From NCBI GenBank assembly GCA_022614735.1, contig JAKEHZ010000164.1:1-21540 (forward strand): 21,540 bases of DNA, given 5' to 3'. Source of the stretch: Acidobacteriota bacterium (lineage in GTDB: Bacteria; Acidobacteriota; Blastocatellia; RBC074). Positions 7,452-15,273 of the stretch are shown piece after piece (within the stretch, counting starts at the first letter, position 1; each line of letters opens with the position of its first letter). A model generated the notes under the pieces. The model was not told where the DNA came from. It ran no database searches and saw nothing but the letters and a program-made list of their open reading frames with translations. The position numbers were made by a program, and so were the translations under genes.

Positions 7452-9074
7452 ATGATTATGTCGTTTAAACCAACACTCAGCACTCAACTATCACAGCGCC
7501 TGGTGTTGACGCCGCAGTTGCGCCAGCGAATTGAGATGTTGCAGATGACCAAGCTCGAATTGAGTGATTTGGTTACGCAGCAACTTAATGAAAACCCGGT
7601 GCTGGAAGAGTTGTCGCCTGAGGAAGTAGCGGTTTCGCCTGATCTCGCCAATGTAGATTTCAGTGAAACTCCGCGCAATCTCATCAATGGTTCAACGGAG
7701 ATTCCTGAAAACCCCACGAGCAGTGTCGAACCCGCAACATCGTATGATATGTCACTTTCTGCAGCCGAGCAGGGGGAGTCCGAGGCGGGCTACGGGATGA
7801 ATTCGGGTGAATTTACGCAAGCTCCCAGTGAGGGCATGCGCGAGGCTGAGAACGTTGAAGCACGCGAGCCCGAAATCGGTGAGCGCGATTCCTTCGAAGA
7901 GATTGATTTTGGCTCGACATTCGAAGAATATCTCGACCCGGGCTATCGGACGGTCGAGAAAGAGATCAAAGAGGCCCCTTCATTTGAGCAATTCCTTTCT
8001 TCCGAGCAAAGCCTGGCGGAATATCTCAACTGGCAATTACGACTGACGATCACGACGCCTGAAGTCCTCGAGGCGGCCGAAGCGATCATCGGTAATATGA
8101 CCGATGATGGCTTTATTGATGGGGCGATCGAAGAGATCGCGGCAATCGGTCCCTGGCCGATGGAGACAGTGGAGAAGGCGCTGGAGATTATCCAACAGTT
8201 CGACCCTACTGGCGTCGGCGCTCACGATCTGCGCGAGTGTTTATTACTACAGTTGAGCTATTACGGCTACGGGGACAGGCTTGCCGCGAGGATGATCCGC
8301 GATCATTTCCCCCAGCTACAAAACCATAAATTACCGGACCTCGCCAAAGAGCTCGGCGTGAGTGTTGAGCAGGTTGCGCTGGAGTTGAAGTTGATCCGCC
8401 AGCTCGACCCGCATCCCGGCCGCAAGTATGCGCCGCGAGACGCGCATTACATCGAGCCTGAGGTCTACATTGAGAAGATTGAAGATGAATATGTGATCCG
8501 CTTCAATGATGATGGGCTGCCGCAGTTGCGCATCAACCGGCAGTACCGGCAAATGATGGAGAACAAAGAGACCTCGAAGGAGACGCGCGATTACATCAAA
8601 GATCGTTTCCGTTCGGCGGTTGACCTGCTCAAAAACATCGAGCATCGCAAACAGACGATCTACAAAGTCTGTGAACGGATCGTGGAACGTCAGAGGGATT
8701 TCCTCGACAAGGGAGTTGAATACTTGAAGCCGATGATGCTCAAAGACATCTCTGAAGACATCGGCATGCATCTTTCGACTGTTTCGCGCGTCGTCAATGG
8801 CAAGTACGCGCACACTCCTCAGGGAGTGATCGAATTGAGACGCTTCTTCACCGAAGGAATGGTCAACGATGAGGGTGAGGAAGTATCGACTCGTATCATC
8901 AAACTCAAGATCAAGAAGATGATTGAGGCCGAAGAACCGCGCGAACCGCTGACCGACGATCAGATTGCCGCGCGTTTGGCCCAGGAAGGTCAAAAACTTT
9001 CTCGTCGCACCGTTGCCAAGTACCGCGACCAGATGAAAATTCCGGGATCGCGCGAACGGCGACAAGTAGTTTGA
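7452..9074 (+). CDS. rpoN: RNA polymerase sigma-54 factor RpoN
   Basis: 540 residues with the full RpoN layout. Region I (about 5-52) contains LSQRLVLTPQLRQRIEMLQM and QLNENPVLEE, which bind enhancer-dependent activators and core polymerase. An acidic linker follows (about 55-170), then the core-binding region. The helix-turn-helix KDISEDIGMHLSTVSRVVNG lies at about 431-450, and the RpoN box SRRTVAKYRD is at 517-526 (consensus ARRTVAKYRE), recognising the -24 element. It directs transcription from -24/-12 promoters with AAA+ activators; none lies in the window. The start is ATG 7452 or 7458, with no Shine-Dalgarno because a hairpin ends 5 nt upstream. The lptB-rpoN-hpf order is common in Gram-negative genomes. 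Confidence 0.97.
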   Translation: MIMSFKPTLSTQLSQRLVLTPQLRQRIEMLQMTKLELSDLVTQQLNENPVLEELSPEEVAVSPDLANVDFSETPRNLINGSTEIPENPTSSVEPATSYDMSLSAAEQGESEAGYGMNSGEFTQAPSEGMREAENVEAREPEIGERDSFEEIDFGSTFEEYLDPGYRTVEKEIKEAPSFEQFLSSEQSLAEYLNWQLRLTITTPEVLEAAEAIIGNMTDDGFIDGAIEEIAAIGPWPMETVEKALEIIQQFDPTGVGAHDLRECLLLQLSYYGYGDRLAARMIRDHFPQLQNHKLPDLAKELGVSVEQVALELKLIRQLDPHPGRKYAPRDAHYIEPEVYIEKIEDEYVIRFNDDGLPQLRINRQYRQMMENKETSKETRDYIKDRFRSAVDLLKNIEHRKQTIYKVCERIVERQRDFLDKGVEYLKPMMLKDISEDIGMHLSTVSRVVNGKYAHTPQGVIELRRFFTEGMVNDEGEEVSTRIIKLKIKKMIEAEEPREPLTDDQIAARLAQEGQKLSRRTVAKYRDQMKIPGSRERRQVV

Positions 9075-9075
9075 G

Positions 9076-9174
9076 ATTGCGGATTGCGGATTGGGGGTTG
9101 GGGTTTTGCGTTTTGGGTACGGGGTGGGGCTTTATCCGATCTAAATCCGAAATCCGCAATCCGCAATCCGCAAT
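9076..9174. repeat. Heptamer-unit inverted repeat (ATTGCGG family) with G-rich interior
   Basis: The left arm (9076-9092, two ATTGCGG units plus ATT) pairs with the right arm (9151-9174, three units plus ATT on the reverse strand), so the right arm again carries one extra heptamer. The left arm begins 1 nt after the rpoN stop. The interior holds a run of G-tracts described separately. The same unit builds the element at 11392-11468. Confidence 0.92.
9093..9129 (+). other. Putative G-quadruplex motif in the rpoN-hpf spacer
   Basis: Five G-runs of 5, 4, 3, 4 and 4 G lie within 37 nt, separated by loops of 2, 11, 3 and 1 nt. The run is on the sense strand, so it would be present in a transcript reading from rpoN into hpf. 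Four runs of at least three G meet the usual motif, although the 11-nt loop is long. Whether it folds is not known. Confidence 0.5.
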
Positions 9175-9277
9175 ATGAAATCTATGCCTCCCACCCTTCT
9201 CTAATTGCTCTACCAACCATAGGGATCGCCTGTCTGCCAGCCCCGACAGATGGGCCCAAAAATAAAGGAGCCTCGGG

Positions 9278-9811
9278 ATGAAGATAGAATTTACAGGACG
9301 CAATTTCAACATCTCTCCAGCCATCAAGAAACACGTGACCGACCACTTTAAGAAGATCATCACAGTGCTCAACGGCGCGACCAGAGCGCATGTGATCCTC
9401 AGTATCGAAAAACATCATCGCCACGTGGCAGAGATTGTCGTTAACTGGCATGAGCATGCTTTGACGAGCAAAGCATATACGAACGATATGTATGCTTCTG
9501 CTTTACAGGCAATCGACAAGATGCGCCGTCAGGCGGTCAAGGTCAAAGGCAAGATCATCGACCGCAAACATCATGCCCCCCCGGCCAGCACCGTTGCACC
9601 GAGTCCGATCCCCCCGGTTCAACCCGCCGCCCCCGATCCGCGAATTGTTCGCTCGCGGCGTTACTCGGTAAAACCGATGACGCCGGAAGAAGCGATCATG
9701 CAGGTCGAAGAGGCTTCCGAGCAGTTCGTTGTCTTCCGCGATGCTGAAACAGATCGCGTTGGCGTTATTTACAAACGTAGAGACGGCAATTATGGATTGA
9801 TTGAACCCTGA
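9278..9811 (+). CDS. hpf: Long-form ribosome hibernation promoting factor
   Basis: 177 residues. The N-terminal domain (about 1-100) begins MKIEFTGRNFNISPAIKKHV and fits the S30AE/HPF ribosome-binding fold. A Pro/Ala-rich linker (about 101-125) leads to a C-terminal domain (about 130-177; VKPMTPEEAIMQVEEASEQF, ending RRDGNYGLIEP) that in long-form HPFs dimerises to hold two 70S ribosomes as 100S particles. The start is set by AAGGAG at 9265-9270, 7 nt upstream. It follows rpoN, a common arrangement in which HPF levels are linked to starvation control. No tandem-unit hairpin follows this gene. Confidence 0.95.
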   Translation: MKIEFTGRNFNISPAIKKHVTDHFKKIITVLNGATRAHVILSIEKHHRHVAEIVVNWHEHALTSKAYTNDMYASALQAIDKMRRQAVKVKGKIIDRKHHAPPASTVAPSPIPPVQPAAPDPRIVRSRRYSVKPMTPEEAIMQVEEASEQFVVFRDAETDRVGVIYKRRDGNYGLIEP

Positions 9812-9902
9812 AGTGTGAGACTGGAGTCCCGGTATCTGGTATCCGTGCCCCGCCAGTTTATGAACCTGAACTGATGACTCCGGCTCGTGAATCCGGAGGA
9901 TT

Positions 9903-10763
9903 ATGGTTCCACAACTCATTATCATTACGGGTCTAAGCGGATCCGGAATGTCTTCAGCGATGAATGTTTTTGAAGACATAGGTTATTTCTGTGTTGACAA
10001 TCTGCCAGTACAATTGATCAATAGCTTCGTCCATCTGTTTGAGATGAAGGAGTCCGGTATCACACGAGCCGCGCTGAGTATTAACATCCGGGAAGGTGAG
10101 TTTCTCAAAAACTTTCCGCAAGTTTATGCGCAACTCCGGGCGCGCGATGACCTGGAGACGACCGTCTTGTTTATGGAGACGAGCGACGCAGTTTTGCACC
10201 GTCGTTACAGTGAGACGCGGCGACCGCACCCGGTAGGTGAGGGCAGCGTTCTGGAAGCAATCACCGTTGAGCGTAAACAACTGGAAACGATTCGAGCTCT
10301 GGCCGATGTCGTGATTGACACATCAGATCACAATGTCCACACGCTTCGCTCCTGGCTCAAAAATCGCTTTGCCCCGGAGAATTTAGAGGGTAAAACTGAG
10401 ATCAGCGTGGTCAGCTTTGGCTACAAACATGGTGTGCCGCTCGACGTCGATTTGCTTCTCGATGTGCGCTTTCTTCCAAACCCGCACTTCGTGCCCGAGT
10501 TGAAGGGGTTGACCGGCAATGACCAGCAAGTGGTCGAGTACCTGGATCAGAGCCCTGAGGTGCTTGAGACGATCAGTCGTTTCAACGGTCTGCTCGATTA
10601 TCTGATGCCTCTGTATCAACGCGAAGGTAAGAGCTATGTGACCGTCGGTATTGGCTGCACAGGCGGAAGACATCGGTCGGTGGCAGTAGCCAATGCTCTC
10701 GGCAAATACCTCAATCGCAAAGGCTATCATGCGCGTGTGATACATCGGGATGTGAAGAAATGA
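9903..10763 (+). CDS. rapZ: RapZ-family nucleotide-binding protein (Walker A lysine replaced)
   Basis: 286 residues, the usual length of RapZ/YvcJ. The N-terminal P-loop region reads LIIITGLSGSGMSSAMN, followed by EDIGYFCVDNLP, a family hallmark. The C-terminal domain ends with TVGIGCTGGRHRSVAVANAL, the conserved RapZ C-terminal motif involved in ligand and RNA binding. The expected Walker A lysine (GxSGxGKS) is Met16 (codon 9948-9950), so ATP/GTP binding may be weakened or lost. In enterobacteria RapZ guides RNase E to the sRNA GlmZ to control glucosamine-6-phosphate synthase; other lineages may differ. The start is supported by GGAGG just upstream. It lies between hpf and the PTS genes, without the hprK or ptsN gene often found there. 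Confidence 0.92.
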   Translation: MVPQLIIITGLSGSGMSSAMNVFEDIGYFCVDNLPVQLINSFVHLFEMKESGITRAALSINIREGEFLKNFPQVYAQLRARDDLETTVLFMETSDAVLHRRYSETRRPHPVGEGSVLEAITVERKQLETIRALADVVIDTSDHNVHTLRSWLKNRFAPENLEGKTEISVVSFGYKHGVPLDVDLLLDVRFLPNPHFVPELKGLTGNDQQVVEYLDQSPEVLETISRFNGLLDYLMPLYQREGKSYVTVGIGCTGGRHRSVAVANALGKYLNRKGYHARVIHRDVKK

Positions 10764-10766
10764 GGG

Positions 10767-10950
10767 GGAGAGCGGGGGAGCGGGAGAGCGGGAGAGTGTT
10801 TTCATTTTTCATTTTTCATTTGAGATCTGTCATTTGACATTCGTCATGACAATGCGCGCGCTCAATCAATGACAAATGGTATATGCCAAATGGAAAATGG
10901 AAAATGAAAACACTCTCCCACTCTCCCGCTCTCCCGCTCCCCCGCTCTCC
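10767..10950. repeat. Octamer/heptamer-unit inverted repeat (GGAGAGCG and TTTTCAT units)
   Basis: The left arm 10767-10821 and right arm 10888-10950 pair closely. The outer stem is tandem octamers (ggagagcg, ggggagcg, ggagagcg, ggagagtg); the inner stem is heptamers of type tttycat. The right arm has one additional octamer (63 against 55 nt). Weaker pairing of catttgacatt (10831-10841) with aatgacaaatg (10869-10879) extends the stem. The element starts 3 nt after the rapZ stop and ends 11 nt before the EIIA start. Confidence 0.93.
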
Positions 10951-10961
10951 AATGGGGGGCT

Positions 10962-11381
10962 ATGCCATTAGTAGGAGGAGTGGTCGTCACGCACGGAAAT
11001 TTGGCGGCAGAGCTGGTGAGCGCTGCGGAGACGATTATCAACGAGGACATACGTCATATCACCGCCGTGACGATTGGCTGGCACGACAATATTGATGTGG
11101 CGCGTGAACAGATCAGCAAGGCCATCGAGCGTGTCGATCAGGGCGCAGGTGTGCTGGTGTTGACGGATATGTTTGGCGGCACGCCGACTAATATCGCATG
11201 CACTTTTCTCGGTAATTCTCCAATCGAGGTAGTCACCGGAGTCAACCTTCCAATGATCATCAAGCTCGCCGATCAACAGCCGGATGAGACGCTCTCGGTC
11301 ATCGCGCGTCGCGTCCGTGATCAAGGGCAGAAGAATATCTATCTGGCGAGTGAGGTGCTATCACCAGGAAAGCAGGGATGA
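10962..11381 (+). CDS. PTS mannose-type EIIA domain protein
   Basis: 139 residues matching the EIIA-Man fold. The phosphorylatable histidine is His11 in GGVVVTHGNLA, and VLTDMFGGTPTNIA (about 67-80) is the second signature, whose Asp lies near the active site. A stand-alone EIIA with no EIIB, EIIC or EIID nearby points to a regulatory PTS rather than sugar import. It takes phosphate from HPr, encoded next. ATG 10962 is preceded by a GGGGGG run about 2 nt upstream, a poor ribosome-binding site in both sequence and spacing. The real targets of this EIIA are unknown. Confidence 0.92.
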   Translation: MPLVGGVVVTHGNLAAELVSAAETIINEDIRHITAVTIGWHDNIDVAREQISKAIERVDQGAGVLVLTDMFGGTPTNIACTFLGNSPIEVVTGVNLPMIIKLADQQPDETLSVIARRVRDQGQKNIYLASEVLSPGKQG

Positions 11382-11391
11382 GGGGCTACTA

Positions 11392-11468
11392 ATTGCGGAT
11401 TGCGGATTGCGGATTGCGGATTTGAAGAAAAAATTTCCGCAATAAATCCGCAATCCGCAATCCGCAAT
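11392..11468. repeat. Heptamer-unit inverted repeat (ATTGCGG family)
   Basis: The left arm 11392-11423 has four ATTGCGG units plus ATTT. The right arm 11444-11468 is the reverse complement of three units plus ATTT, so the left arm is longer by exactly 7 nt. The loop is 20 nt. The element starts 10 nt after the EIIA stop and ends 6 nt before the HPr start. It shares its unit with the element after rpoN. Confidence 0.95.
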
Positions 11469-11474
11469 CAGTAG

Positions 11475-11750
11475 ATGCAGCAGCGGACATTAGTTATCAG
11501 GAATCATCTGGGTATGCACGCGCGCGCGGCGGCGCGGCTGGTCAAGCTCGCTAACGGATTTCGGAGCGATATTCGGTTAGCGCGTTCGGACGCACGTCTG
11601 AGGACGGTTAATGCGAAGAGCATCTTCGCCGTCTTACTGCTTGCTGCGACACAAGGCACAACGATCGATATCATTGTCGAAGGCCCGGATGAAGCCAAAG
11701 CGATAGAGTCGCTATGCCAATTAATTGAAGAGAATTTCGGCGAGGATTGA
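11475..11750 (+). CDS. ptsH: Phosphocarrier protein HPr
   Basis: 91 residues. The active-site segment NHLGMHARAA places the phosphoryl-accepting histidine at residue 15 with Arg17, as in classical HPr (where HTRPA or HARPA is common; here Pro is Ala). The regulatory-serine region reads NAKSIFAVLLLAA with Ser49, equivalent to Ser46, so the site for HPr kinase is kept although no hprK gene is in the window. HPr carries phosphate from enzyme I, encoded 21 nt downstream, to the EIIA encoded upstream. The start follows a hairpin by 6 nt and has no Shine-Dalgarno, so translation may depend on coupling or another mechanism. Confidence 0.95.
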   Translation: MQQRTLVIRNHLGMHARAAARLVKLANGFRSDIRLARSDARLRTVNAKSIFAVLLLAATQGTTIDIIVEGPDEAKAIESLCQLIEENFGED

Positions 11751-11771
11751 GCGCTCTTACGTGATCTCCCA

Positions 11772-13580
11772 ATGCGTACCCCGGCGAGAAAATTACCCGA
11801 AGAGAGATTGGAAGGAATCGGTGTCTGTCAGGGAGTGGCGATCGGCACCGTATTCCTTGTTGACGATCCGCGGGGACGGATCGTGCGTGTCTTCTTACCT
11901 TCCGAACAGCTCGACGCTGAAATCGCGCGCTTCAGAGAAGCCGTACGGATCGCACAGCGACAGGTTCAGGAGGCGACCGATCGTCTGCGCGCGGCTCTCG
12001 GAGGGGAGCGGGTTTATATCCTCGAAACCCATCTCTTGATGCTGAAAGACTACAGCATCGGACAGCAGGTCGAAAATTTCATTCGCGAAAACCAGGCGAA
12101 TGCCGAATGGGCGGTTCGTGATGTGACCAATCATCTGCTCGATGTCTATGCGCAGATCACCGATGATTACCTGCGCGAGCGCGGAAGTGACATAGTTGAT
12201 GTTTCACATCGTCTGATCAAAATCCTCTCCGGAACGAAGACGCGCGATCTCAATGAGTTGGCCGTTGGAGCAATCATCATCGCCGATGATTTGTTGCCCT
12301 CCGTGGCTGCCGACCTGGACCCGAGACGGGTCCTTGGTTTTGTGACCAATGTAGGCGGATGGGCATCACACACCTCGATTATCGCTCGGAGCTTGAACAT
12401 CCCGGCGGTCGTCGGAGTCCGCGACATCACTTCGCGTGTGCGGTCTGGGGAAACGATCATCATTGACGGGACCACGGGCGCGGTGATCATCAATCCATCC
12501 CCTGAGACATACCGGTTTTATTCGGAGCAGCGCGAGCGCCAGCAGCAACAGCAGCTTCACGACATCGAAGAACGTGAACTACCAGCCGTCACACGTGATG
12601 GTTACGAGGTGAAATTACGAGCAAACATCGAACTGATGGATGAGATCGACGTTTTTCAACGTTTTAATGCGGCAGGGATCGGTCTTTATCGTTCTGAATT
12701 TCTCTATTCGCAATCCGCGACGGGATTGCCGACCGAGGATGAGCAATACGAGGCCTACAAATTCCTGGCTGAAATGAGCGGTAAAGAAGGCGCGGTTATC
12801 CGGACCTTCGATCTCGGCGGTGACAAATTGCATCTGGAAGGCTTCAAACCCGAGCGCAATCCTGCCTTAGGGCTGCGCGCGATTCGCCTTTCGCTCAGCA
12901 TCCAGCACATCTTTCGCACCCAGATCCGAGCGATCTTAAGAGCTGCAGAGCACTCTGATGAAGGGGTACGTTTAAAGATCCTTCTCCCGTTCGTCTCCAA
13001 CCTCGACGAAATACGTGAGGCAAAACAGATCATTGCGGATGCCGAAAGAGAATTGCGGGCCGAGAGAATGCCACACGCTGAAGATGTCGAGATCGGCGTC
13101 ATGGTCGAAGTGCCTGCAGCCGTGATTATGGCTGAACCGCTGGCTCGTGAAGCTGATTTCTTCAGTCTGGGGACGAACGATTTGACTCAGAGCGTGCTCG
13201 CCGTCGACCGCGGAAACGAAAATGTCAATGCGCTTTTTGATCCTCTACATCCGGCAGTTCTGCGCGCAATCAAGTTTGTCTCCGATGCGGCGCAACGGAT
13301 GCGGATACCGATCAACGTTTGCGGTGAAATGGCTTCGAATCCGGCGCAGGTAATTATCCTGCTCGGGCTCGGATTGAGAGATTTGAGCATGACGCCAAGC
13401 GCAATTCCGGCGATCAGACGTTTAGTGCGGTCGATCGATCTCAATACGGCGCAGAACCTCGCAGCCCATGCCATCGCGCTGACAACGCCTGCCGAAGTCC
13501 ATCGTTATGTGCAGGCTCATCTGTCCGATCTGGGGGCGCAATTCATGGCTTCGGCGCATTTCACCCACTTTGTCAGCTGA
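11772..13580 (+). CDS. ptsI: Phosphoenolpyruvate-protein phosphotransferase (PTS enzyme I)
   Basis: 602 residues, slightly longer than E. coli enzyme I (575). LEGIGVCQGVAIG (about 13-25) is the usual start. The phosphohistidine domain contains NVGGWASHTSIIARSLNIPAVVG with the catalytic His200. The PEP-binding barrel has GLYRSEFL (304-311), NPALGLRAIR (363-372), SLGTNDLTQ (465-473) and INVCGEMA with Cys517, equivalent to the catalytic cysteine of E. coli. No GAF domain precedes it, so it is the classical form rather than the nitrogen-specific PtsP. It starts the phosphate relay to HPr and EIIA. It ends the co-directional run and is convergent with nadB across a hairpin. The ATG has no strong Shine-Dalgarno. 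Confidence 0.97.
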   Translation: MRTPARKLPEERLEGIGVCQGVAIGTVFLVDDPRGRIVRVFLPSEQLDAEIARFREAVRIAQRQVQEATDRLRAALGGERVYILETHLLMLKDYSIGQQVENFIRENQANAEWAVRDVTNHLLDVYAQITDDYLRERGSDIVDVSHRLIKILSGTKTRDLNELAVGAIIIADDLLPSVAADLDPRRVLGFVTNVGGWASHTSIIARSLNIPAVVGVRDITSRVRSGETIIIDGTTGAVIINPSPETYRFYSEQRERQQQQQLHDIEERELPAVTRDGYEVKLRANIELMDEIDVFQRFNAAGIGLYRSEFLYSQSATGLPTEDEQYEAYKFLAEMSGKEGAVIRTFDLGGDKLHLEGFKPERNPALGLRAIRLSLSIQHIFRTQIRAILRAAEHSDEGVRLKILLPFVSNLDEIREAKQIIADAERELRAERMPHAEDVEIGVMVEVPAAVIMAEPLAREADFFSLGTNDLTQSVLAVDRGNENVNALFDPLHPAVLRAIKFVSDAAQRMRIPINVCGEMASNPAQVIILLGLGLRDLSMTPSAIPAIRRLVRSIDLNTAQNLAAHAIALTTPAEVHRYVQAHLSDLGAQFMASAHFTHFVS

Positions 13581-13582
13581 GA

Positions 13583-13691
13583 GGAGTCTGGAGTCTGGAG
13601 TCCGGAGTCCGGAGTCCGCAAGTCAGAAGTCGGAATTTTTCTGACCTGCAGACTCCGGACTCTGGACTCCGGACTCCAGACTCCAGACTCC
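13583..13691. repeat. Heptamer-unit inverted repeat (GGAGTCT/GGAGTCC family) between convergent genes
   Basis: The left arm 13583-13626 (44 nt) pairs with 13641-13691 (51 nt); the right arm has one extra heptamer. Units are ggagtct, ggagtcc and a diverged ggagtcc/ccagagt variant. The central stem is GTCAGAA (13622-13628) with TTCTGAC (13639-13645) around a 10-nt loop. The element begins 2 nt after the ptsI stop and ends 11 nt from the nadB stop, so it sits where a bidirectional terminator would be expected, but it has no clear U-tract on either side. It is related to the element at 15274-15389. Confidence 0.94.
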
Positions 13692-13702
13692 GGGCCCTTC
13701 AG

Positions 13703-15262
13703 CTAACCACCGCCAATCTGTTCAACTGCTTTGATGGGTTGATTGAGTTGCTGCGCTGAATGCACGCGCCATTTCTCATCATCACGCTTTGGAAAATCAA
13801 CGCGGTAATGTCCGCCGCGACTTTCTTCGCGCCATAACGCGGCCTCAGTGATCAGTCTTGCGAGCGTGGTAAAATTGTGTGTGCGGGTGTTGAGAGCCTG
13901 GCTGGCCAGATGCGTCAGTTCATCAAGCGCGGTCTTGAGTTCTGCACCCTGGCGGATCAATCCCACCTTCTGCCACATCAGCTCCTGGACGCGATATCGG
14001 GTCTGCGGATCGAACATCCAATCGGGCGGCGAAATATCTACCGGTTTTGGTTCTCTCTCCACCCCCGGTGGAAAACCGTCTGTCTCATTCAGCGCTGCTG
14101 CGCCCGCTCTCGCTCCGAAGACCAGACCTTCGAGCAACGAATTGCTCGCCAGCCGGTTCGCGCCATGGACGCCAGTGCAGGCCACTTCGCCTGCCGCATA
14201 CAACCCGGCCAGCGTCGTACGACCTAGAGTGTCGGTTCGCACACCGCCCATGATGTAATGAGCTGCGGGGCTTACCGGAAGTTGATCTTTCGTGATGTCC
14301 AGGCCGTAGCGCAAACAGGTCAGATGGATCTTTGGGAAACGCCGGCGTAAATAGTTCGCATCGAGATGGGTCAGGTCGAGATAGACCCATTGACGGCCAG
14401 TCCGCGTCATCTCCGTGACGATGGAACGCGAGACGATGTCGCGTGGCGCCAGCTCCTCGCGATCGTCATACTGTTTCATAAACGCTTCTCCCGAATCGTT
14501 GCGCAATCGACCGCCTTCGCCGCGCAATGCTTCAGTCAGCAAGAACCGGGGCGCTCCAGGCGCTGCGAGCACTGTCGGATGAAATTGAACAAACTCGAGA
14601 TCACAGACGGTTGCGCCTGCTGTATAAGCCATCGCCATACCATCGCCAGTTGCAACTTCCGGGTTTGTCGTCTGAGCATAGACCTGTCCCGCACCGCCGG
14701 TCGCCAGCACAACGGCTTTCGCTCGCATCTCGCGCTTGAGGCTCTCATTCGGATCGAGATATTCAACGCCGATACAACGTCCGTCCTCGACCAGCAACCC
14801 GAGAGTCGCGGCGTGAGCGAGAAAGGTGATGTTCGGGTCTTTTTTAGCGCGATCCAGCAATGCTCGCACGATCTCACGGCCTGTAGAGTCGCCGTGAGCA
14901 TGCAAGATTCGTCGCCGGGAATGTGCGGCTTCGCGGGTGAAAGCAAGTTCACCGCCTTCGCGATCGAACTCCGTGCCCCATTCGATCAATTCTCGGATGT
15001 ATCGCGGTCCCTCTTCGACGAGCACAATCACGGCCTTTTCATCACATAATCCGGCGCCGGCATTCAAAGTGTCTTCAACGTGTAGCGCGATCTCGTCATC
15101 GTCCGAGAGAGCAACAGCCACTCCACCTTGCGCGTATTCGGTGTTCGATTCATCGATCCGGTCTTTCGTCAGAACGATGACACGTCCGCCGCGAGCAAGC
15201 TCTAAGGCGGCGCGCAGCCCGGCCACGCCGCTGCCAATTACAAGGAAATCAGTCTTATTCAT
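13703..15262 (-). CDS. nadB: L-aspartate oxidase
   Basis: 519 residues from ATG 15262, close to E. coli NadB (540). It begins MNKTDFLVIGSGVAGLRAAL, the FAD Rossmann motif. It continues with SNTEYAQGGVAVA, LEFVQFHPTVL, and HYIMGGVRTDTLGRTTLAGLYAAGE followed by VHGANRLASNSLLEGLVFG, all shared by L-aspartate oxidase and the succinate dehydrogenase flavoprotein family. NadB converts L-aspartate to iminoaspartate, the first step of NAD synthesis; the partner genes nadA and nadC are not in the window. The frame stays open 66 nt further upstream through a heptamer hairpin, encoding repeated TPDSRLQ-type residues, but the conserved N-terminus shows that ATG 15262 is the start. No Shine-Dalgarno is visible. 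Confidence 0.95.
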   Translation of the reverse strand: MNKTDFLVIGSGVAGLRAALELARGGRVIVLTKDRIDESNTEYAQGGVAVALSDDDEIALHVEDTLNAGAGLCDEKAVIVLVEEGPRYIRELIEWGTEFDREGGELAFTREAAHSRRRILHAHGDSTGREIVRALLDRAKKDPNITFLAHAATLGLLVEDGRCIGVEYLDPNESLKREMRAKAVVLATGGAGQVYAQTTNPEVATGDGMAMAYTAGATVCDLEFVQFHPTVLAAPGAPRFLLTEALRGEGGRLRNDSGEAFMKQYDDREELAPRDIVSRSIVTEMTRTGRQWVYLDLTHLDANYLRRRFPKIHLTCLRYGLDITKDQLPVSPAAHYIMGGVRTDTLGRTTLAGLYAAGEVACTGVHGANRLASNSLLEGLVFGARAGAAALNETDGFPPGVEREPKPVDISPPDWMFDPQTRYRVQELMWQKVGLIRQGAELKTALDELTHLASQALNTRTHNFTTLARLITEAALWREESRGGHYRVDFPKRDDEKWRVHSAQQLNQPIKAVEQIGGG

Positions 15263-15273
15263 AAAATTGATGC

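Noticed and set aside
9076..11468. CRISPR array suspected from ATTGCGG tandem repeats
   Set aside because: Units are 7 nt with no spacers and form inverted rather than direct arrays; no cas genes are present.
13583..13691. Standard intrinsic terminator between ptsI and nadB
   Set aside because: The stem is strong, but no U-tract follows on either strand, so it is annotated as a repeat; termination remains possible.
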